Shown: positions 26,130 to 36,300 of the stretch, piece by piece
How positions within the stretch are numbered: position 1 is the first letter of the stretch
How the letters are laid out: the number at the start of each line of letters is the position of its first letter
NCBI RefSeq assembly: GCF_001625015.1
Contig: NZ_LVWJ02000014.1
Coordinates: 3,472,001 to 3,536,000 of the forward strand
Reading direction: 5' to 3'
DNA length: 64,000 bases
DNA from: Lewinella sp. 4G2
GTDB lineage: Bacteria > Bacteroidota > Bacteroidia > Chitinophagales > Saprospiraceae
Program-made: the position numbers and the translations under genes
The notes under the pieces: generated by a model
The model's input: only the letters and a program-made list of their open reading frames with translations
Told to the model about the DNA's origin: nothing
The model's database searches: none

Positions 26130-26660
26130 ATGCAACGTCTTATTCTGTTTTTCCCCATCCTATTCCTTGTCGCCTGCGGTGATGGTACCAACCACCAGGA
26201 AGTTGGCATTGACCCGCCGAGCGCCGTCAAAGCCGAAAAAGCTGCCACCCCGGATAGCTTCGACGCGACCTTCGCCGACGGGATGACCGGTGCCGTTTTT
26301 CAGCACTACCTCAAACTGCGTACTGCTCTGGTGAACGACGATGGGGGAGATGCCGCCGCGGCCGCAGGAAACCTGGCCGAATCCCTGGGCGAGGACTACC
26401 CCGAGTTGAGGACTGCCGCGACCACGATAGCCGCCACCGACGACGTTGCCGCTCAGCGGGTTGCCTTTGGTGCTATGACCAAGGAACTGGAGCCCCTGCT
26501 GCGACAGGGGATCACCGGTGGTACGATTTATAAGCAGCATTGTCCGATGGCTTTTGATAGTGCGGGAGCGGACTGGTTTAGTGACACTAAGGAAATCCGT
26601 AACCCTTACTTCGGAGAACGGATGCTCACTTGTGGCAAAGTCATCGCAACACTGGAATAA
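26130..26660 (+). CDS. DUF3347-like lipoprotein
   Basis: A 176-residue lipoprotein (signal ending FLVACG, Cys16 as the lipid site). The rest is a DUF3347-like domain with QHCPMAFDSAGADWFS and IRNPYFGERMLTCGK, nearly the same as the C-terminal module of the CusB protein upstream. The conserved His, Cys and Met residues suggest binding of Cu(I) or a similar ion at the periplasmic face of a membrane. Its place between the HMA-MauE gene and the DUF305 gene supports a role in copper handling. Confidence 0.8.
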   Translation: MQRLILFFPILFLVACGDGTNHQEVGIDPPSAVKAEKAATPDSFDATFADGMTGAVFQHYLKLRTALVNDDGGDAAAAAGNLAESLGEDYPELRTAATTIAATDDVAAQRVAFGAMTKELEPLLRQGITGGTIYKQHCPMAFDSAGADWFSDTKEIRNPYFGERMLTCGKVIATLE

Positions 26661-26699
26661 CCTACATCCCCTTAATCCTCGCTCCATCAACCCTACACC

Positions 26700-26717
26700 G
26701 CACCCGCGGCCGCGCCC
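26700..26717 (+). repeat. Dispersed 18-bp repeat, copy 10 (intergenic)
   Basis: GCACCCGCGGCCGCGCCC, in sense orientation 12 bp before the ATG of the DUF305 gene, followed by AAAAAT. Confidence 0.75.
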
Positions 26718-26729
26718 AAAAATCATAAT

Positions 26730-27203
26730 ATGAAAGACCACGACCAAGGCATGAATCCCTACATAAAATTCGGCCTGATGATGATGACCAGTTTCGTCAT
26801 CATGTACGCCATTATGTACCTCAATGTCGACCGCTTCGACCACATTTACCTGGCTCAGACCCGGACCTACATGACCATCCTGATGATCGCCCCGATGGCG
26901 ATCACGATGCTGCTTTTCATGTGGGGAATGTATAAAGACAAGCGGTGGAACTATGCGATTATCGCCGCCGCGCTGCTCATTGGTGCCGGCACCTATCACA
27001 TTCTCCGGCAGCAGACTTTCGTTGATGACGTAGCGTGGATGCGGGCGATGATTCCGCACCATTCCTCGGCGATCATGGTAAGCCAGAAAGCTCATTTGGA
27101 GGATCCCGAGGCTATTGAGCTGGCTAAGGAAATCATCGAGGCGCAGGAGCGGGAGATTGCGCGGATGAAGAAGATAATTTACCGGCTGGAGAACGATGAC
27201 TAA
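26730..27203 (+). CDS. DUF305 membrane protein
   Basis: The 157-residue protein has three hydrophobic segments (about residues 12-30, 47-67 and 73-90) followed by a short DUF305 domain with the signature MIPHHSSAIMVSQKA. DUF305 is a ferritin-like four-helix family; some exported members bind copper, and the paired His and Met residues fit that. It is the last gene of the copper-type operon on this strand. A hairpin follows. Confidence 0.8.
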   Translation: MKDHDQGMNPYIKFGLMMMTSFVIMYAIMYLNVDRFDHIYLAQTRTYMTILMIAPMAITMLLFMWGMYKDKRWNYAIIAAALLIGAGTYHILRQQTFVDDVAWMRAMIPHHSSAIMVSQKAHLEDPEAIELAKEIIEAQEREIARMKKIIYRLENDD

Positions 27204-27212
27204 TAGAACCGC

Positions 27213-27251
27213 CGTCAGTTTCCAGACCATATTCTGGTCAGCAAGCTGACG
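27213..27251 (+). terminator. Hairpin at the end of the copper-type operon
   Basis: CGTCAG (27213-27218) pairs with CTGACG (27246-27251), and an inner stem CCAGA/TCTGG sits in the loop. GTGTCAGTCGGGTTTTGG follows. It begins 10 bp after the DUF305 stop. Confidence 0.5.
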
Positions 27252-27299
27252 TGTCAGTCGGGTTTTGGTAGTATAATTGAGTGAACCTATAAACACAAA

Positions 27300-28286
27300 A
27301 TGAACTATCGGAATATCCTTGTTTACGTTGTTCTCTTGTTCCCGCTTAGCGGATGTGAGCAAGATAAATCACCCGAAATAATTGCCGTAGAAGCCGTCCG
27401 AAATACATCAGTTGAACTGCGACCTCCACCCGTTGAATTAACCTCTCACTTGTATATCGTTGCAACGGTAAATGATTCTATCGACGGTGTGTTTTTGTTT
27501 GACACTGGGGCGAATGATTTGATCCTTGATAGAACGTTTGCAATGCATCACGCGCTGGACACTCTGTCGACAGCTGATCGTTCTTTCACCTATGGCGCGG
27601 GTGAGGGTAAACTGGCTCACGAATATTTGAGTGAGATCCAGTTGAAGTTTGATGGAAGGGAATTCACACCCGAAAAGGTCAGAATGATGGCACTGGACTC
27701 AATGCTCGGTGATGTGCTTGATCATCGGATAGATGGGATCATCGGTTACGACTTATTCAAAGATTTCATCGCCAAAATTGATTTCGATGAAGAGACGTTC
27801 ACTCTGTTGAATAGACTACCCGAAGATTTCGAAACTTATTCACGAGTACAGTACAAGATTGCTTACCGCAAACCGATGGTCACCGTAGAAGCTGAAATAG
27901 CGGCGGATCGGGTTATTACCGCTAACGTTCTCTTTGACATGGGGTCAGCGGATGCACTAGCACTCACTCACCGAAAAGCCAAACAAGAACAGCTTTTTTC
28001 AGTAGTCAGCGATGATGACTGCTCTTCATCGACTAGTGAGGGGATCGGAGGTAGCTCATCTGGATGCTCGCTGAGCATTAGTTCACTGCGGATTGATAAA
28101 ACGCTTAAGGTGGATAGTATCAACGTCTGGTTGGGTAAAGATCAAAAGGGCGCCTTAGGACTACACGACATGTATGATGGTGTCCTGGGGTTGGAAACAA
28201 TACGCTTGTTTGATTTACTTTTCGACCCGGGTCAACGATCAATTTATTTTCGTGAAAGATTAGTAGAGGCCCCAAATACCCGTTAG
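27300..28286 (+). CDS. Lipoprotein with retropepsin-like aspartic protease fold
   Basis: A 328-residue lipoprotein (LFPLSGCEQ, Cys19). Two aspartic-protease-like motifs occur: FLFDTGANDLIL near residue 67 and LFDMGSADALAL near residue 218. This is the two-lobe layout of the bacterial pepsin/retropepsin-like family; each lobe gives one catalytic Asp. A Ser/Gly-rich insert (SSSTSEGIGGSSSG) follows the second motif. The protein probably acts on peptides in the periplasm or at the outer membrane. Base composition is lower in GC than its neighbours. It lies 96 bp after the copper-type operon and its link to metal handling is not clear. Confidence 0.75.
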   Translation: MNYRNILVYVVLLFPLSGCEQDKSPEIIAVEAVRNTSVELRPPPVELTSHLYIVATVNDSIDGVFLFDTGANDLILDRTFAMHHALDTLSTADRSFTYGAGEGKLAHEYLSEIQLKFDGREFTPEKVRMMALDSMLGDVLDHRIDGIIGYDLFKDFIAKIDFDEETFTLLNRLPEDFETYSRVQYKIAYRKPMVTVEAEIAADRVITANVLFDMGSADALALTHRKAKQEQLFSVVSDDDCSSSTSEGIGGSSSGCSLSISSLRIDKTLKVDSINVWLGKDQKGALGLHDMYDGVLGLETIRLFDLLFDPGQRSIYFRERLVEAPNTR

Positions 28287-28319
28287 CTACACATTCGTAA
28301 ATACCGAGGCAACTTTGAT

Positions 28320-28691
28320 TTATACTGTCTGAAAAGGCGCCATCATCTCTTGTAAATCCTCCGGAATTTCCATCGGCTGCAAGGGAGGGACGTTAGCCCC
28401 TCCAGTATTGCCCGTTGGGACTTTACCGACAAAGGATTTGACGCCGCCAAAGACTAAGCGCAGGATCTGCCCCCGAATCTCCTTCCCACTTTTGATGGCG
28501 AAGCCAAACCTAAGCATGTACCAGTGTACCGCTGAGTGCTCGACAGCCCAGGGCTGACCGAGAATGTGAGCCCGTTCAAGATGCTCCCACGCCCGGGATA
28601 GATTACCGGTGGCAAAAGCGGCTCGGTAGTCAGTAAGTTCCTTTTGGTAGTGGGGCTGCAGACCCTCAGGCATTTTCCAGTAAAAAGTCAT
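28320..28691 (-). CDS. DUF3703 family protein
   Basis: A 123-residue protein without signal peptide. AWEHLERAHILGQPWAVEHS, HWYMLRFGF and GNTGGANVPPLQPMEIPEDL match the DUF3703 family, which sits with metal-efflux genes in many Gram-negative bacteria. Several His residues could bind metal, but the function is unknown. It is the last gene of the divalent-cation operon, 63 bp after the P-type ATPase gene. Confidence 0.8.
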   Translation of the reverse strand: MTFYWKMPEGLQPHYQKELTDYRAAFATGNLSRAWEHLERAHILGQPWAVEHSAVHWYMLRFGFAIKSGKEIRGQILRLVFGGVKSFVGKVPTGNTGGANVPPLQPMEIPEDLQEMMAPFQTV

Positions 28692-28754
28692 GGTAGATAA
28701 CAGGAGGTTTAGTGACGAAGATAAGGGAGTACGCCATTACCATCGAGCTGGAAA

Positions 28755-31241
28755 TCAGCGTTTGTAAGCCAACAACCGCAGCGCATTCCCCACCACTACC
28801 AGCGTAGACCCTTCGTGCGCGACTACAGCCGGCCCGATCTCGGCAATGCCCAGCAGCGTCAAGGGAATAAGGATGACTACCATGCCCAGGCTCATGATTA
28901 GGTTTTGGCGGATGATGGATTTGGCTTTTCTACTGAGGCCGATGGCGAAGGGAAGGTTATCGAGCCGGTCGGCCATGAGAGCAACGTCGGCGGTTTCGAG
29001 GGCGACATCGGAGCCGGCGGCGCCCATGGCGATGCCGACGGTAGATTTGGCCATAGCGGGCGCATCGTTTACGCCGTCGCCGATCATGGCGACCATACCT
29101 TCTTCGGTGCGGAGGCGCTCGATGGCGGCAACCTTGTCTTCGGGTAGCAGGCCGCCGAGGGGATCGGTGATGCCAATGTCGGCGGCTACGGCGTCGGCGA
29201 CTTTCTGGTGGTCGCCGGTGAGCATGACCATTTTGCGGATGCCGACGTCTTTGAGCGCGGCCAGGGTGGCTTTGGCTTCGGGGCGGGCCACGTCCATGAC
29301 GGCGATGATACCGAGGTAACGGTCGGCTTGGTGAACGATCATGGCGGTATTGCCAGTGGACTCCAGTTCAGCCATTCGCTGATCGATGTCTCCGGGAATT
29401 TCCTTACCGGTGAGTTCGCGGAACAAGCGACGATTACCAATGTGAACCGCCTTCCCTTTCACCGTAGCCTTCACGCCGCGGGCGGTCAGGGCTTCCAGGT
29501 TCTCAGCGGCGGGGATGGAGGCTTCGGAACCTAAACGTTCTTTACCACCGGTGACGATGGCAGCGGCCAGGGGGTGGTCGCTGAGTTCCTCGACGGCAAC
29601 GGCGACGGTGAGCAGTTCGGATTTCGTGGTTTCGCCGACGGGCGTTACCTGGGTGAGGCGAGGTCTGCCCTCGGTGAGGGTACCGGTTTTGTCGAAGGCG
29701 AGGGCGTTGATGCCGCCGAGATCTTCGAGCGGACGACCGCCCTTGATGAGTACGCCCTGCCGCGCGGCGCGGGCGACGCCGGCCAGTACGGCAGAGGGGG
29801 TAGAGATGGCCAGCGCGCAGGGGGAGGCCGCAACCAGGACGGCCATGGAACGGTAGAAGCTGGCGGAGAAGGGTTCGTCGATCACCAGGAAGGCGAACAG
29901 TAAGAGTACCGCCAGGGCGATGACGGCGGGGACGAAGTAACGCTCGAACTTATCGGTCAGCTGCTGAGTGGGGGACTGCTGGGTTTCCGCTTCCTTCACG
30001 AGGGTGACGAGGCGGGAAAGGGTACTGTCACCGGCCAGCTTAAGCACGCGAATCTCCAGCGGGGAGCTACCGTTAATGGTACCGGCGAAGGCGCGGTGTT
30101 CCGCGGGTAAGGTGTCGAGGTCGACCTCGGCTTCCGTATCCGCTACGGGCATTTTGTCCACGGGTACGCTCTCCCCCGTGATTGGGGCCTGATCGACGGC
30201 CGAGGTACCGCTGACGATCACACCGTCGGCGGCGATTTTAGAATTAGGACGAACGACGATGACGTCACCCACCACCAGCTCGGCTACGCCTACCTCAGTA
30301 GTGGCACCGTTGCGTTTGACCAGGGCGGTGGGTGGAGCCAAGTCCGACAAGGCAGCAATGGATTTTCGGGCGCGGCCCATGGCGTAGTTCTCCAGGGCGT
30401 GGCCGATGCTGAAGAGGAAAAGTAAAAGGGCTGCCTCCTGGAATTCCCCTAGGGCGCAGGCACCGGCGGCGGCCACCAACATCAGGAAGTCGATTTCAAA
30501 CTTACCCTGACGGATGGTCTGAAAAGCCTCGATGAGGATGAAATACCCACCCAGAAGAATAGCTATGCCGTACAGAACCGTAGAGACGAGTTCGGGCACC
30601 CCACCGATAAAACTGAGGATAAGCCCGACGAGCCAAAACACACCACTACCGATAGCGAAGTAGAGTTCGGTATTCTCGCCAAAGATGCCGCCGTGATCGT
30701 GGTTATGGCCATCGCCGGCACTGTGTTTTGTTTTTCCGTGTTCGCCGGGACCGTGATCATGACCGGAGTGGTCATCGTGGTCAGCGTGTGGAGGTGCGGC
30801 GGCATCTCCCATAATTTGAATGTCCGTCCTCCGGACGGCGGCCAGTACGGCGCGCTCGTCGGTCAAGTTAGTATCGTATTCGACGCGGGCTACGCCGGCT
30901 CCGGAGACAACAGCTTCGGTAATTCCGCCGGCTTTCCCAATCTGTGCGCCTACCTGGCGGGCGTGCCGCTGGTGGCGGATGCCGGTGACGTCCAGTAAAA
31001 GATGCCGGTACCGTTCGGTGATCTCTGCTCCGGCGCGGCGAGCGATGGCTTTCACTTTTTCCAATGCGACCTGGTCGGGATCGTAGTGGATACACACCTG
31101 CGGTGGTGTACCGTCCTTCAGATGGGCTTTTTCGATGCCGCCTTCGGCGTTAAGGGCGGACAGCAGGCGGGTGACGCACAGATCACGCTCGCCTGGGACT
31201 TCGGGGAGGAGGACGGGGAGGTCTAGTTGTAGCTTACTCAT
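28755..31241 (-). CDS. P1B-4-type heavy-metal-transporting ATPase
   Basis: An 828-residue inner-membrane pump. The phosphorylation motif is DKTGT (Asp517), with MIGDGVNDAPA downstream. The metal-site motif in TM6 is Ser473-Pro-Cys, not Cys-Pro-Cys, and the last membrane segment has AHEGSTLVVVGN; SPC plus HEGS defines the P1B-4 (CoaT-like) group, which exports Co(II), Fe(II) or Zn(II). The N-terminus holds two HMA-like folds that lack the CxxC pair, then a His/Asp-rich loop (about residues 150-185). Start ATG 31241 (MSKLQLDLPVLLPEVPG) is preferred to the upstream 31292. It starts 19 bp after the CDF gene stops. Confidence 0.88.
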   Translation of the reverse strand: MSKLQLDLPVLLPEVPGERDLCVTRLLSALNAEGGIEKAHLKDGTPPQVCIHYDPDQVALEKVKAIARRAGAEITERYRHLLLDVTGIRHQRHARQVGAQIGKAGGITEAVVSGAGVARVEYDTNLTDERAVLAAVRRTDIQIMGDAAAPPHADHDDHSGHDHGPGEHGKTKHSAGDGHNHDHGGIFGENTELYFAIGSGVFWLVGLILSFIGGVPELVSTVLYGIAILLGGYFILIEAFQTIRQGKFEIDFLMLVAAAGACALGEFQEAALLLFLFSIGHALENYAMGRARKSIAALSDLAPPTALVKRNGATTEVGVAELVVGDVIVVRPNSKIAADGVIVSGTSAVDQAPITGESVPVDKMPVADTEAEVDLDTLPAEHRAFAGTINGSSPLEIRVLKLAGDSTLSRLVTLVKEAETQQSPTQQLTDKFERYFVPAVIALAVLLLFAFLVIDEPFSASFYRSMAVLVAASPCALAISTPSAVLAGVARAARQGVLIKGGRPLEDLGGINALAFDKTGTLTEGRPRLTQVTPVGETTKSELLTVAVAVEELSDHPLAAAIVTGGKERLGSEASIPAAENLEALTARGVKATVKGKAVHIGNRRLFRELTGKEIPGDIDQRMAELESTGNTAMIVHQADRYLGIIAVMDVARPEAKATLAALKDVGIRKMVMLTGDHQKVADAVAADIGITDPLGGLLPEDKVAAIERLRTEEGMVAMIGDGVNDAPAMAKSTVGIAMGAAGSDVALETADVALMADRLDNLPFAIGLSRKAKSIIRQNLIMSLGMVVILIPLTLLGIAEIGPAVVAHEGSTLVVVGNALRLLAYKR

Positions 31242-31260
31242 AATTATGTGGTGATATGGA

Positions 31261-32058
31261 TTATTTAGATAGTTTAAGGATGCGGAAAGCACCCCGCAGC
31301 ACGATGGCGAAGACGATAGAACCGACGATCAGGTCGGGCCAGCGAGTAGCGGTGAGATAGACGAGGACGCCGGAGAGAATGACCCCGAAATTGATGATAA
31401 TGTCGTTAGAGGTGAAGATGTAACTGGCTTCCATATGGGCTTCACCACGCTTGGTTTGCTGGATGAGCCAGAGACAGACGGCGTTGCCGATCAGCGCCAA
31501 AGCAGCTACTACAATCATAACCTTGAAGTCAGGCACCTCACCGTAGCCCAAAAAGCGGCGGATGACTTCGGCAAAGCCCATGATGGCCAGCCCCAGCTGA
31601 AGGTAGCCGCTATAACCGGCGATCTGCTTTTTACGGGCAACGGCGGCGCCTACAACCAGGAGGCTGAGCGCGTATACGAGCGCATCGGCGAGCATATCGA
31701 GGGAGTCGGCGACGAGACCCATGGATCCGGAGATCAGTCCGAATGCCATCTCCACGACGAAGAAGGCGGCGTTGATGCCGAGTACCCACCAGAGGATGCG
31801 TTTTTGCTGGGCGTCCTCTTCATTATTGTGGAGGGGTAGGTCGGCGGCTTCCGTACTAAGAAGACTTTCCCCTAATCCCAGTTCGCCGAGTGACTTTGCG
31901 AGTCGTGCAGCTTCGTTGCGGTGATACACGACGAGCTTGCGCGCCGGTAGGTCGAAGTCGAGCCGCTCTACCTGGGAGAGCGGCTCTAACTTCATACGTA
32001 TCATTTGCTCCTCGGCGGAGCAATCCATGGCGGTAACTTTGAAAGTGGATTTATTCAT
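31261..32058 (-). CDS. CDF-type cation transporter with N-terminal HMA-like domain
   Basis: The 265-residue protein has an HMA-like N-terminal domain (residues 1-65; FKVTAMDCSAEEQMI, a single Cys) and a cation diffusion facilitator membrane domain with about six segments (NAAFFVVEMAFGLISGS). The usual metal site HxxxD is altered: TM2 reads ADSLDMLADA (Asp in place of His) and TM5 reads YIFTSNDIIINFG (Phe in place of His). It has no long cytoplasmic C-terminal domain. Metal choice is therefore uncertain; in this operon export of a divalent cation is likely. It lies 6 bp after the CzcB gene. Confidence 0.8.
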   Translation of the reverse strand: MNKSTFKVTAMDCSAEEQMIRMKLEPLSQVERLDFDLPARKLVVYHRNEAARLAKSLGELGLGESLLSTEAADLPLHNNEEDAQQKRILWWVLGINAAFFVVEMAFGLISGSMGLVADSLDMLADALVYALSLLVVGAAVARKKQIAGYSGYLQLGLAIMGFAEVIRRFLGYGEVPDFKVMIVVAALALIGNAVCLWLIQQTKRGEAHMEASYIFTSNDIIINFGVILSGVLVYLTATRWPDLIVGSIVFAIVLRGAFRILKLSK

Positions 32059-32064
32059 GGCGGT

Positions 32065-33327
32065 CTAGTGTTCGTGTTCGAGTTCTCCCGCCTGACTTTG
32101 GGCGTAGACGTAGTAAGCTCCTTCAGTGACTATTTGCATTCCTTTGGGCAGTGTGTTGAGTAATTCTACGGCAGTGTACCCGTTGTCGGTTGCGCCAGGT
32201 TTGACCATTAGTTTTTCAAATTCCACTTCATCGTTGGAGCGCTGAACGGGGGCGATGAATACGTAAGCGCCTTCCCCTTCGCGTAAGACGGCCGCTTCGG
32301 GAAGTGCCTGGACGGTTTGATTCGTCAACCAGATGCGGGCCTCGGCGAACAGATCGCGGATAAAGGTGGGCTGATCGCCCTTCAGGTGAGCGTGTACGCG
32401 GACGGTCTTGTTCTCGGCGTTAAACTCCTTGCCGATGACGTGGACCTCGGCTTCGTATTGTTGTAAGCCCAGAGCAGGGATTTGGTAGGTGACCCGCTGT
32501 CCTTTTTCAACTTGAGCGATGTCGCGTTCGAATACATCCAGTTCGAGGTGGAGGTGCTCCTCGTCGATGACTTCCATTAACTCGGTGCTGGGTTCAACGT
32601 ACATGCCGTCGTGGAGACTGATCGAGGTGATGTAGCCGGAGCGGGGCGAGAAAAGGGTGATCCGCTGGGTGATGTTGTCGGGGGTGAGTTCATCGGTTTT
32701 AATGCCGAGGTACTGAAGGCGTTGTTGTAACCCTTTGACGTTGGCGGTTTTAGCGGCGACCTGGCTACGCAGCCGCTGGACCTCGCGGAGAATACCAGCC
32801 TCAGCACTGGCGAGCGTTTCCTGGCGGTCAAGTTCTTGCCGTAGGAATACTAGTTCGGCGGTGGCTTCGAGGTACTGCCGTTGGTGTTCAATGAATTCGG
32901 GGTTCTCGAGAATGGCGATGACGGCTCCGCGCTTGACGTAGTCACCTTCGACGTAGTTGCGGGCGTTGCGGATGAAGCCGGCGGCGCGGGCGCTTACGGC
33001 GGCGTAAGCATTAGGCGGCAGGCCCAGGGTACCGGTGGCGCTTAGGTAACCGTTGACTTTCATTTGGGTGAAGTCGCCGAATTTTATGTCCATCGTTTCG
33101 ATCTGCTCGGAGGTCAGGTGGATGCCTTCGTCGCCGTGTTCGTCTTCACCGTGAGTATGGTCATCGTCTTCACTGCTATGGTCAACGGAAGGCGATTTTG
33201 TCGCCATTTCTACGGTGGATGCGCCGTTATCGTGACCGTCGCCCTCTTTGTGTTCATGGGCGGGGCCGCAGGTGCAAAGGAGGGTTAACAGGAGCGAGGC
33301 GAGGAGCGTGAGAATGGGATTTTTCAT
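32065..33327 (-). CDS. czcB: CzcB-type efflux RND adaptor lipoprotein
   Basis: A 420-residue periplasmic adaptor. It begins MKNPILTLLASLLLTLLC, a lipoprotein signal, then a His/Asp/Glu-rich stretch (HEHKEGDGHDNG, SSEDDDHTHGEDEHGDEG) able to gather divalent cations. The HlyD core follows, with a coiled-coil hairpin (about residues 165-245; TASAEAGILREVQRLRSQVA on the ascending arm is close to it) and the beta-barrel. ATG 33327 is chosen; an upstream start at 33465 would overlap the pump gene and add an unlikely sequence. It lies 52 bp after the pump gene. The lipobox codons are a copy of the dispersed 18-bp repeat. Confidence 0.85.
   Translation of the reverse strand: MKNPILTLLASLLLTLLCTCGPAHEHKEGDGHDNGASTVEMATKSPSVDHSSEDDDHTHGEDEHGDEGIHLTSEQIETMDIKFGDFTQMKVNGYLSATGTLGLPPNAYAAVSARAAGFIRNARNYVEGDYVKRGAVIAILENPEFIEHQRQYLEATAELVFLRQELDRQETLASAEAGILREVQRLRSQVAAKTANVKGLQQRLQYLGIKTDELTPDNITQRITLFSPRSGYITSISLHDGMYVEPSTELMEVIDEEHLHLELDVFERDIAQVEKGQRVTYQIPALGLQQYEAEVHVIGKEFNAENKTVRVHAHLKGDQPTFIRDLFAEARIWLTNQTVQALPEAAVLREGEGAYVFIAPVQRSNDEVEFEKLMVKPGATDNGYTAVELLNTLPKGMQIVTEGAYYVYAQSQAGELEHEH
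33258..33275 (-). repeat. Dispersed 18-bp repeat, copy 11 (czcB lipobox)
   Basis: On the coding strand it reads GCACCTGCGGCCCCGCCC, one base from consensus, in sense orientation at the lipobox (LCTCGPA). It matches the place of copy 8 in cusC. Confidence 0.65.
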
Positions 33328-33379
33328 CTTACTTATGTTGAACGCCCGGGTACGGGATGCACGCAGGGCGGGATAGTTA

Positions 33380-36300
33380 TTATTGGTTGAGGAGGTAGCG
33401 CAGGCGGGCGACGGCGAGGTTGTGGTCGCGCACCGCGGCGAGGTGCGCGCGGCTATTGGTACCAACTAAGCGGAGGGCACTGAGCAGTTCCAGGTACGTA
33501 ATCTCACCGGCCTGATAATTCAGTCGCGAAATGCGGATGATCTCGGGATTAACGGCGGCCAGTTGCTCGGCGTAGTACTCCGCCGTGGCGCTGGTCTGGG
33601 TTACCTCGGCCCGGGTAGCCAGGACCTCATTTTCGAAGCGTAGCCGTTCGGCGCTTAGCTGAGTTTCGGCGATGGTGACGCCGAGGCGCTGCGCCTCGAT
33701 CCGTCGTTTCGTCGTCTGATTGAACAGCGGCAGTGTTACACCTGCTTCCAGTCCGTGGAGGTAACCGCCCTCGAAGTATTGCTGGGCGGCGTAGCCCAGG
33801 CGGAAACCAGGTTTTAAGCGGGCTTCCAGTCCGGAGATTTCGGCGCGGGCGGTAGCCACCTCGGTCTCCGCCAAGGCTACGGAAAGTCCGGTAAGCATGG
33901 TGTCGGCGATTGGTAGATTAGGGACGAGCGACAGCGTGTCGGCGGCGGTAACCGGTCGGTCCGTTGCTAACAAACCGCCCAGTTGTCTTTGCAGCGCGGC
34001 TACCTCGATGCGCGTCCGCTCGGCCAGCGACTGATACTCCGTCAGCGACGCCCGCAGATTCAGGGACTCTAACCGGTTAGCGGCCCCCGCCTCGACGCGG
34101 ACGGTGGCGACGCGCAGGTACTCCTCGTGAATACTGACGAGCCGATCGTAAAGACGTAACAGTGCTTCGCGCTGCTGTAACTCATAGTAGGTCCGGCGCA
34201 CCCGGAAGGTCAGCTCGGCGCGGGTGAGTTGGCCACGGACGGTATTGCCGGCTACTACGGCATCCTGCGCGGCGTTTGCGGCCCGGACCGTTGCGGGGTG
34301 GGGGAACTCCTGGACGACGGAGAGCATGTTGACGCGCTGGCCGTTTTCGCGGAACAGACCGTCGCCCTGGTAGCTGACATCGGTGAGCCCGGGTTGGTAC
34401 TTCAGGTTTTGTAGGGAACGACTTTTGTCTACCCGCTGATCCGCCGCCCGGACGGCGGGGTTGTTGCTGACAGCAACCTCCACCGCTTCTTGCAAACTCA
34501 ACCCTTGCACCTGCGCCCGCGCCCCAAAAGAGAAGAAGAGGAAGGGGAGAAGAAGTAGGGGTGCGGCGATGCCGGGCGCTGTTCTGCGGTCCTGCCATTT
34601 TTCGAGCCAGCTGTAGAGAATAGGCAAGATGATGAGCGTGAGGAAGGTGGCCGTGATCAGTCCGCCGATAACGACGGTAGCCAGTGGCCGCTGCACCTCG
34701 GCCCCACCGGAGTTGGACAGCGCCATAGGAAGGAAGCCGAGGGACGCCACGGCGGCGGTCATGATGACGGGGCGCAACCGCACCTTGGTGCCTTCCAGGA
34801 TGCGGGCGCGGACGTCGTTCCAACCCTCCTGCTTAAGCTGATTGAAATAGCCGATGAGGACGATTCCGTTGAGGACCGCCACGCCGAAAAGGGCAATGAA
34901 ACCGATGCCGGCGGAGATGCTGAAGGGCATTCCGCGGAGTTCGAGGGCCAGGATGCCGCCGATGGCGGATAGCGGGATGGCGACGAAGATCAGAGCGGCC
35001 TGGGAAAAGCTACCAAAGGTGAAAAACAACAAAATGAAGATGAGTGCGAGGGCAGCGGGTACGGCGATCGAAAGACGGGCCGAGGCCGCCTGGAGGTTCT
35101 CAAACTGGCCACCGTAGGTGAAATAATAGCCGGGTGGCAGCTCAACATTAGCGTCCAGGGCTTGCCGTATGTCGCTGACCAGTGTTTCTACGTCGGTGTC
35201 CCCGACGTTGACACCGATGACGATGCGGCGGTTGGTGTTTTCGCGGCTGATCTGCATGGGGGCATCGACGAGATCGACGTTGGCGACTTCGCGCAGGGGG
35301 ATTTGCGCTCCGCCGGGGAGTGGGATGTACAGGTTAGCGACGTCATCGATATCCGTGCGGAAGTTTTCCTGCAGTCGGACGGTAAGGTCGAAGCGACGCT
35401 CGCCCTCGTAAACCGTACCGGCGCTGGCACCGGCGAAGGCGGCGCTGACTACGCGGTTAACGTCCTTGACCTGGAGGCCGTACTGGGCCATCTTCGGGTA
35501 GTTGAAGTCAATCAGGATCTGCGGCATACCTACCGTCTGTTCGACGTTGACCGTACCGGCGCCGGGGATACCGGCTATGATCGCTTCGGCTTCTTTTGCT
35601 TTCTGGTAAGCGAGATCAAGATCTTCGCCGTAGAGTTTGATGGCGATGTCGGCTTTGGCTCCGGTCATCAGTTCGTTAAAGCGGAGTTGGATAGGTTGGG
35701 AGAACTCAAGGCCCAGACCAGGAAAGACTTTCAGCGATTTCTCGATACGTTCAAACATATCCTGACGGTTGTCGGCCGTGGTCCATTCGTCTTTTGGTTT
35801 CATGACGAGGGTGTAGTCGCCGATCTCGACGGGCATGGGATCGGTCGGGATCTCGGCCGCACCGATGTTGGTGACGACTTCTTCGATTTCAGGGAAATCG
35901 GCAAGCAGCTTTTTTTGGACCATTTTAGTCATCTCGACGCTTTGGGCGAGTGAGGTGCCGGGCGGGAGGATCTGTTGCATGGCCAGGTCACCTTCTTCGA
36001 GGGTGGGGATGAACTCGCCGCCCATGCGGGAGAAGACCCAGAGACTGGCGGCGAAGAGGACAACGGTAGCCAGTACGAACGCAGTCTTGAACCGTAGCGC
36101 AGCGCGGAGAACGGGCTGGTACAGCCGCTGGAAAAAGCCGATGATGCGATCGGCGATCGTTGTTTTGTTGCTCACCTTCTTGCTGAGGAAGAGGGCGGAC
36201 ATCATCGGTACGTAAGTCAGGGAGAGGATGAGGGCTCCGGCGATGGCGAGCATAACGGTTTGGGCCATGGGGCGGAACATTTTTCCTTCGATGCCAACCA

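Noticed and set aside
26160-27362. 400-codon open frame on the minus strand
   Set aside because: It lies opposite the DUF3347 and DUF305 genes and the start of the protease gene, which have clear domains and signals; the minus-strand product has no recognisable domain or export signal.
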